Origin: Saccoglossus kowalevskii
Lineage: Eukaryota > Hemichordata > Enteropneusta > Harrimaniidae
DNA length: 14,483 bases
Direction: 5' to 3'
Assembly (NCBI RefSeq): GCF_000003605.2
Contig: NW_003134353.1
Coordinates: 111,096 to 125,578, forward strand
Part shown: in pieces, positions 9,531 through 14,483 of the stretch
Layout of the letters: each line of letters opens with the position of its first letter
Position numbering within the stretch: position 1 is the first letter of the stretch
Notes under the pieces: model-generated
What the model was told of the DNA's origin: nothing
Seen by the model: the letters and a program-made list of their open reading frames with translations, nothing else
Databases searched by the model: none
Program-made: the position numbers and the translations under genes

Positions 9531-10275
9531 ATTAGGGCTGGACCATTTAAAATATTGAGGGAAGGAGAAATTTGGGGCGGACCATTTAAAATATTGAGGG
9601 AGGAGAAATTAGGAATGGATCATTTAAAATATTGAGGGGAGGAGAAATTAGGACTGGACCATTTAAGTATTGAGGGGAGGAGAAATTAGGGATGAATCAT
9701 TTAAAATATTGAGGGGAGGAGAAATTAGGACTGGACCATTTATGTATTGAGGGGAGGAGAAATTAGGGATGGATCATTTAAAATATTGAGGGAGGAGAAA
9801 TTAGGACTGGACCATTTAAATATTGAGGGAGGAGAAATTGGGGTGCATCATTTTTAATATTGAGGGGAGGAGAAATTAGGGATGGATCATTTAAAATATT
9901 GAGGGAGGAGAAATTAGGACTGGACCATTTAAATATTGAGGGAGGAGAAATTGGGGTGCATCATTTTTAATATTGAGGGGAGGAGAAATTAGGGATGGAT
10001 CATTTAAAATATTGAGGGAGGAGAAATTGGGGTGCATCATTTTTAATATTGAGGGGAGGAGAAATTAGGGATGGATCATTTAAAATATTGAGGGAGGAGA
10101 AATTGGGGTGCATCATTTTTAATATTGAGGGGAGAAGAAATTGGGGTGCATCATTTTTAATATTGAGGGGAGAAGAAATTGGGGTGGATCATTTAAAATA
10201 TTGAGGGTAGGAGAAATTAGGTGTGGCTCATTTAAAATATTGAGGGGAGGAAAAATTAAGGGTGGAAATATTGGA
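9531..10275. repeat. Minisatellite of about 19 units (37-40 bp) with higher-order structure
   Basis: Each unit has a GG-TGGA(C/T)CATTTAAA-like head and an ATATTGAGGG(G)AGGAGAAATT-like tail. Three unit types can be told apart by the head: A (GGACTGGACC), B (GGGTGCATCATTTTT) and C (GGGATGGATC). From unit 4 the order is A C A C A B C A B C B C B B C C. The 113-base block C-A-B at 9766-9878 is repeated without a difference that I can see at 9879-9991. The last partial unit fades out near 10275. Confidence 0.96.
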
Positions 10276-10685
10276 AGCTAAAAATTTAGCAACAATGAAT
10301 TTTTATCATGGATGTGAGAATAAAAAGCAAATTTCCCCTACATGCCTTCTTCTAAGGCTAGCCGTGGATCTTTTTGTTGCCTGATACTCACATACCGACT
10401 AGATAGACTGATAAACGCAAGATGATACATCACGTACATATAATTAAGTGTGTCATGTCTTCCATCTGAATTAAGGCTCATTAGCGATGAACATTCACTG
10501 ATGCAAGTTTTAAATAACCATTTTACAGTAATTTAATGTGAACGTGTCGCAATGTTGTTTCCTTATTTCTAGTCAAGTAGTGAAATGGTGATTTATTAAA
10601 ACCTTAATTAATGAAGATACAGGTTGAGGTGGGAGATCAATTCACCCAAAAATTAGAATTTTCACTTTTTAAATCAATCATGATT
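10276..10685. other. Non-coding stretch
   Basis: No gene or clear repeat is seen between the minisatellite and the next element. Confidence 0.45.
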
Positions 10686-11139
10686 CATAGCGAGAAAGTT
10701 TCAATAGTTCTGATCCATTTAGCTTAATACTTCTTTCTAGCCTGACATGTAGGTGTGAGGTGCGCCCTCACTGGCCGAAGGCATCAGACCCCCCTAATGT
10801 CTCGTCAGCAAGATCACTACTGCGAATTCACAAGGTTCATGCCTTCAGGCTTCCTGCAATGCGTTTCAATGAATATTCATTTTGTTGGTCATGGTAACAC
10901 CGTCAATCAAAGCCATGTTTGCATTGTCAGCAAAAATCACAGACTCATTTCAACAAGATGATACACATTGGACGGAAATAAACTCTGCCGTGAATGATTA
11001 CTCTTTAATGGCTGTCACTATCTAACATTCCTGCAATTTAATCGAAAAAAAATTATTGGGGGAAGTGAAAAACTACATCGTTCTGTCCTTGGGTTTGGAG
11101 CATCGCGGAAGGCGCAACTCATGCGACCTTGTCAGGCTA
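10686..11139 (-). mobile_element. Dispersed element, longer copy, inverted relative to 6653-6973
   Basis: The TIR-bounded part runs from TAGCCTGACA (10738) to TGTCAGGCTA (11130-11139), an exact 10-base inverted pair. Similarity continues inward (GTGAGGTGCGCC against the complement of GGCGCAACTCATGC). TA at each end could be the target duplication. It retains about 160 bases (roughly 10838-10998) absent from the partner. A 68-codon plus-strand frame inside it has no protein likeness. Shared sequence continues left of the TIR to about 10686. Confidence 0.8.
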
Positions 11140-12892
11140 TGGTTTACCTCCCATAAATAATGGTACGTCCCTTAACTTTACTGCAACTAAAAAAGTAATA
11201 CAGTGCATACACATGGGACAACTAAGCATTACCTAGTTAACTAGGCTCTCACTGGGTTTGTTATAATGTTAAATAAACCTGACAATTGAAGAAATGAAGT
11301 AAGAAATTTCAATAATTTACCATATATTAAGGTAATTGTTCAATTTAAGGTGATGCGGAATTCAATCATTTAAAATGCAGATTCATGTATTACTTTCGTC
11401 CCCCAAAAATGTTCCTTGCATTGTTTTAAACTTAGCATTTCAGAATATTTTTTGACTTTGAGTCTGAGTGAACAAGTTCACAGTTGTCGTACCATGAAGT
11501 GTTTAATATGGGTCCCATGCTCCATGTAACGCATGTACATGTATATCATATTTTGGTAGACACGAAAGTTGAATTTTTCCTACAAGAAAAAACAATTTAC
11601 AAGACTAATAAATTAATGGCATATGTACTTGTTTTAATTACTTTAGTCAAAATAAGTTCTATTATAATGATCAAGTATATAATAAATTCAGATTTGTGAG
11701 GGCTTCTTATGTGGGTTTTCTTCTAGTAGAAGAAATGCAGTATACGTTTTTGGCTTACATGCACCTATATTGGAAATGTCCAAATAACGAACAGAGCAAA
11801 TATTTTTTTTTTTTTCGAAAATCTTTTCTTTTTTTGGGGGGGGGGGGGACTCTCAATTGAGTAAATACACAAGTGATACATGAAAAATAAAAGCTAAAAA
11901 TAAAGCGAGTCATCAAAATACAAATTTTATTACTAATAATTTTAAGAGCTGAAAAGTATCCCTGTGGGTGACATTTTATATAGTAGAAGACCTCAGGGAA
12001 GAAATTCCCAAACCCACACATTAAAATAAGATTCTAGTTTGGGCTTAATTTTTCTCATTTTTTTAGTGTTTTTAATCATTTATTTTTATCATATCTATTC
12101 CTTTTACTTGAATTTATTATTTATTTGCTGGCTGTTTTTTTTTAAAAGTTTTGGTAATCCCAAAAGCTTATTCGGTATGTGGCGATAGTAAAAGTAATAC
12201 AAAATACGATGTATGTAGTTATAATGAAAACAATAATAAAAATATATAGTAAAAATAAAATAAAATATAAAAAATTTAATGTTAATTTAATACATGCCAT
12301 ACAATACATCAGATTTTAATCAAATTGTTCTGAAACTTCAAAAATAGCTACAGTTGTTCAACGTTTTAATAGCCAAAATACTATAATATAAGTGACACCT
12401 GAACATTACACAGACTCTCACAAAATATTATTGCCACTCTGTGAAATATTTTGAAATCTACTTTAAAGTCTACAAAGTCCCATAAGACACACGAGTTTTT
12501 AATGTTCACATGTCTGCACAGAGACATGATCAACTGCACGTGTAGTCTATACTATACAGGATTTCGTTGATATTAGTTACTTCTCTTCGCTCCTTGTAGA
12601 GCATAAGGCGCCGACAAATCTATTACGTTGACATAGATTACATAATTTGGTCAAATTGATGATAAATTATTGAATAAAATTATATTATTTGTGTTAAAAT
12701 TCTGTGAAAATTATTCAAACAATCATGATTTTAAAGTTGCACTTGGAGATTATCCCTAAATTTCTTTTTTACTTTAAGGCTATTATATGAAATGTTTGAT
12801 GGTCGGAATTTGCAGGAAATGTGTTATGAAATTATTCTAACATTGGCCACCATTTCAGCTTCCCATTTCATGTGCGTTCAAATTTCATTTAA
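11140..12892. other. Non-coding, partly low-complexity stretch
   Basis: No credible gene. T13 at 11803-11815 and G13 at 11836-11848 lie close together. AT-rich simple sequence is found at about 12040-12140 and 12225-12290. Short frames here show no recognisable composition or motif. Confidence 0.5.
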
Positions 12893-13113
12893 TTAATCTT
12901 TTTACACCCATACGTTCTTGCCCAAATTTGTCAGCTCCGTTTTTTTATTTTTCAATATTTATGGGAATGACCCAAATTTTGGAGCAAAAGACAAAATTTG
13001 AGTCAACAAATTTGGCTATTTTTGTCCCAATCTTCTGAAGGAAACTGCAAACTATAACTGAGACTATTTTGTGAATTTATGATGAAAAGGGGAAACTGGA
13101 GTGAAAAGGTTAT
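12893..13113 (-). mobile_element. TTAA-type MITE-like element, copy 3 (reverse orientation)
   Basis: Reverse complement of the family at 4542-4768 and 1779-1967. It runs (minus strand) from AACCTTTTCACTCCAG at 13111 through TCACAAAATAGTC-like and GACAAAAATAGCCAAATTTG blocks to GACAAATTTGGGCAAGAACG and a TGTAAAAAGATTAA end. TTAA is present at 12893-12896; the other edge reads TTAT, one base off. It is the most complete of the three copies together with 4542-4768. Confidence 0.78.
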
Positions 13114-14077
13114 GTTATAATGTTCAAACAAGCATAGATTCGGATAGAGACACTTGCTTCTGTTCTGAATAACTATGATACATTTTACAATAATAATATA
13201 GTTGGAGAAAAAAATTGTTGACGCACAACTCTAATATAAACTAATCTGAGCCAATAATTATTGTTTTGAAGAAATTTTACCTTGCACTGATGAATTTATA
13301 CTAACTTTATAACATGTCATGTATGTATGCACATACATGTAGTTATTACGCTACATTAACCGTAATCCATGCACTTTTACAATCACTTCACCACATACAG
13401 GTTAATTAAAATTTTGTTTACCTCCTATCCTACATCGACAGTCCTTTCTAAAAGCATCTGTGAAACATTAAACCAGATACTATGCCATGTATATTCAGAT
13501 CTCAAAGTTCTAAAGGCAGTTTTCAATCAGCATTTACTAGGAAAGTACCTTTGCCTTTGTATTATTTTGTTTAAGTACAACAACTCTGACACTAACAGTA
13601 CAAGTACATGTAGTTATAACGTCCAGGGCCCGTCCAGGACCTGTATTAGCATCCTCATAGCTGTCCTTTTAATAATCAGTTAAATGACAGAGGCCACCAT
13701 GAATATACATGTCACTAATGCATTGTTTATTTACACAGAACCTCTACATGCATGGTATGGCAACAGACATGCCTGTAAAGCTCTATTTATTTTGCAAAAT
13801 ATACAAGCAAAAAAGACTTTTTCCAGTCCTAGCATAAAATGGAGGCACATACCATTTTGACTCTTGAGGGGAATGGAAATCAGTTGATTTGAGGGTGTCA
13901 CAATAAGCGAGGGAGTAAATCGTTTTTATGCTACAAAAAATGCAGACCTTGAACGTACTATTTGGACTTTAGTACGTCATTCTTGTTTGATTAAATAACG
14001 TTTTTAGGTTCATGTGCTGTAAGTTACAGAGCACATACCCAGCCGTCCCTCAGCAAATAATGAAGCAAAGACATTTT
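13114..14077. other. Non-coding stretch before the right-edge gene
   Basis: A 104-codon frame at 13369-13683 (plus) has no recognisable domain. ACATGTAGTTAT-ACG occurs twice (13335 and 13606). A stem-loop with perfect 8-bp arms, ACGTACTA (13953-13960) and TAGTACGT (13970-13977), lies near the end. Confidence 0.4.
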
Positions 14078-14321
14078 CGATGTCAAAATCACGAAACTCT
14101 CTTTTTTTACGCAAACTGGGAAATTCGAATTACTAAACGAAGTACAGGACGACGAAGCTTAGATATCCAAAAACCAACACATACCAAAAATTATATCTCC
14201 CATACGCATGCGCCGGTTTTAGGTAACACCAGACACCGTGCTAGTCTCGTCGAGTTCTATTTTTTTTTAAATACCTGTGACAATTATAACAAAATAACGT
14301 GCTAATAAGTGAGTGTTAGTG
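14078..14321 (+). promoter_or_regulatory. Probable CpG-enriched promoter and 5' leader of right-edge gene
   Basis: I count about 21 CpG dinucleotides from 14078 to 14483, clearly denser than in the rest of the non-coding DNA. TACGCATGCGCC at 14203-14214 resembles the NRF1 palindrome with one mismatch and lies about 110 bases before the ATG. No TATA box at a convincing position is seen. The transcription start is not determined. Confidence 0.5.
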
Positions 14322-14483
14322 ATGTCCGGGAGTGAAGATCCAAATTTGGCTGGGAATGTCCGTGAAACAGGAAAGAAATGTCCAAGGGATATCCGCAGTC
14401 CTGTTGGTGAGTCGACAGGGATTGACAGCCATATTGATGACGTCATTAGTCCACAGATGGATGGAGCACCCCGCAAGGCACGT
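14322..14483 (+). CDS. 5' end of an unidentified protein gene, open to window end
   Basis: An ATG at 14322 follows an in-frame TGA at 14310-14312 and has G at -3. The frame then stays open for 54 codons to the last base of the window. The protein begins MSGSEDPNLAGNVRETG, is polar and charged throughout, has no signal peptide or membrane segment, and ends in a basic run (PRKAR). This composition suits a disordered N-terminus of a cytosolic or nuclear protein. I do not recognise the family. A consensus donor (G followed by GTGAGT at 14407-14412) lies inside, so the coding exon may end at 14406 and the later codons may be intron. It is divergent to MANEA. Confidence 0.5.
   Translation, partial: MSGSEDPNLAGNVRETGKKCPRDIRSPVGESTGIDSHIDDVISPQMDGAPRKAR

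Noticed and set aside
9531-10275. CRISPR array as an explanation for the regular repeat
   Set aside because: The units abut directly with no unique spacers, and the context is animal DNA; it is a minisatellite. The same applies to 1-240.
10755-10961. 68-codon plus-strand frame inside the 10686-11139 element
   Set aside because: Its partner copy at 6653-6973 has lost part of this region and keeps no frame, so there is no sign of coding selection. It does not resemble a transposase.
11755-12021. 88-codon minus-strand frame
   Set aside because: It reads through the G13 and T13 homopolymers, which create artificial Pro and Lys runs.
13369-13683. 104-codon plus-strand frame
   Set aside because: No recognisable domain, irregular composition, no sensible splice or promoter context. 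Frames of this length are expected by chance in a 14-kb eukaryotic window.
14012-14305. 97-codon plus-strand frame before the right-edge gene
   Set aside because: It runs through the NRF1-like site and CpG-rich leader, has no recognisable protein features and stops just before the better-supported ATG at 14322.
14267-14476. 69-codon minus-strand frame
   Set aside because: It is mostly antisense to the putative right-edge coding exon and has no motif of its own.
1-14483. tRNA or rRNA genes
   Set aside because: No convincing T-loop GGTTCGAATCC-like box with a paired A box was seen, and no rRNA-like sequence.

Overview
This is AT-rich nuclear DNA from an animal, most likely a marine invertebrate (mollusc or other lophotrochozoan, or a non-vertebrate deuterostome). 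The evidence is one clearly recognisable coding exon of a metazoan Golgi glycosidase with a consensus splice donor, very long non-coding stretches, decayed short inverted-repeat elements present several times on both strands, two minisatellites and no prokaryote-like gene packing. Endomannosidase (GH99) activity is known mainly from chordates and molluscs, which fits, but the species cannot be fixed from this window.

Layout. Positions 1-4979 are most likely intron DNA of the endomannosidase gene, which runs on the minus strand and leaves the window on the left. This part holds a 42/39-bp minisatellite (1-240), a tandemly doubled dispersed repeat (821-1182), a 79-bp tandem duplication (1332-1489) and two copies of a short element bounded by TTAA-like ends (1779-1967 and 4542-4768). 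The first coding exon of MANEA is at 4986-5610 (minus). Its start codon, membrane anchor, stem and the first part of the GH99 domain are all readable, and it ends at a phase-1 GTAAGT donor.

Positions 5652-14000 show no gene. They hold repeats: an inverted pair of related elements at 6653-6973 and 10686-11139, a hairpin element at 7554-7745 with a decayed relative at 8755-8925, a short repeated block at 7975-8210, a MITE-like element at 9000-9219, a 19-unit minisatellite with higher-order structure at 9531-10275, and a third copy of the TTAA-type element at 12893-13113, on the opposite strand to the other two.

At the right edge (about 14080-14483) CpG density rises, an NRF1-like palindrome appears, and a frame opens at ATG 14322 directly after an in-frame stop and stays open to the window end. 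This looks like the promoter and first coding exon of a second, unidentified gene on the plus strand, arranged divergently to MANEA. Nothing links the two genes functionally. I found no new enzymatic or defence system; the points most worth following are the repeat families and the right-edge gene start.
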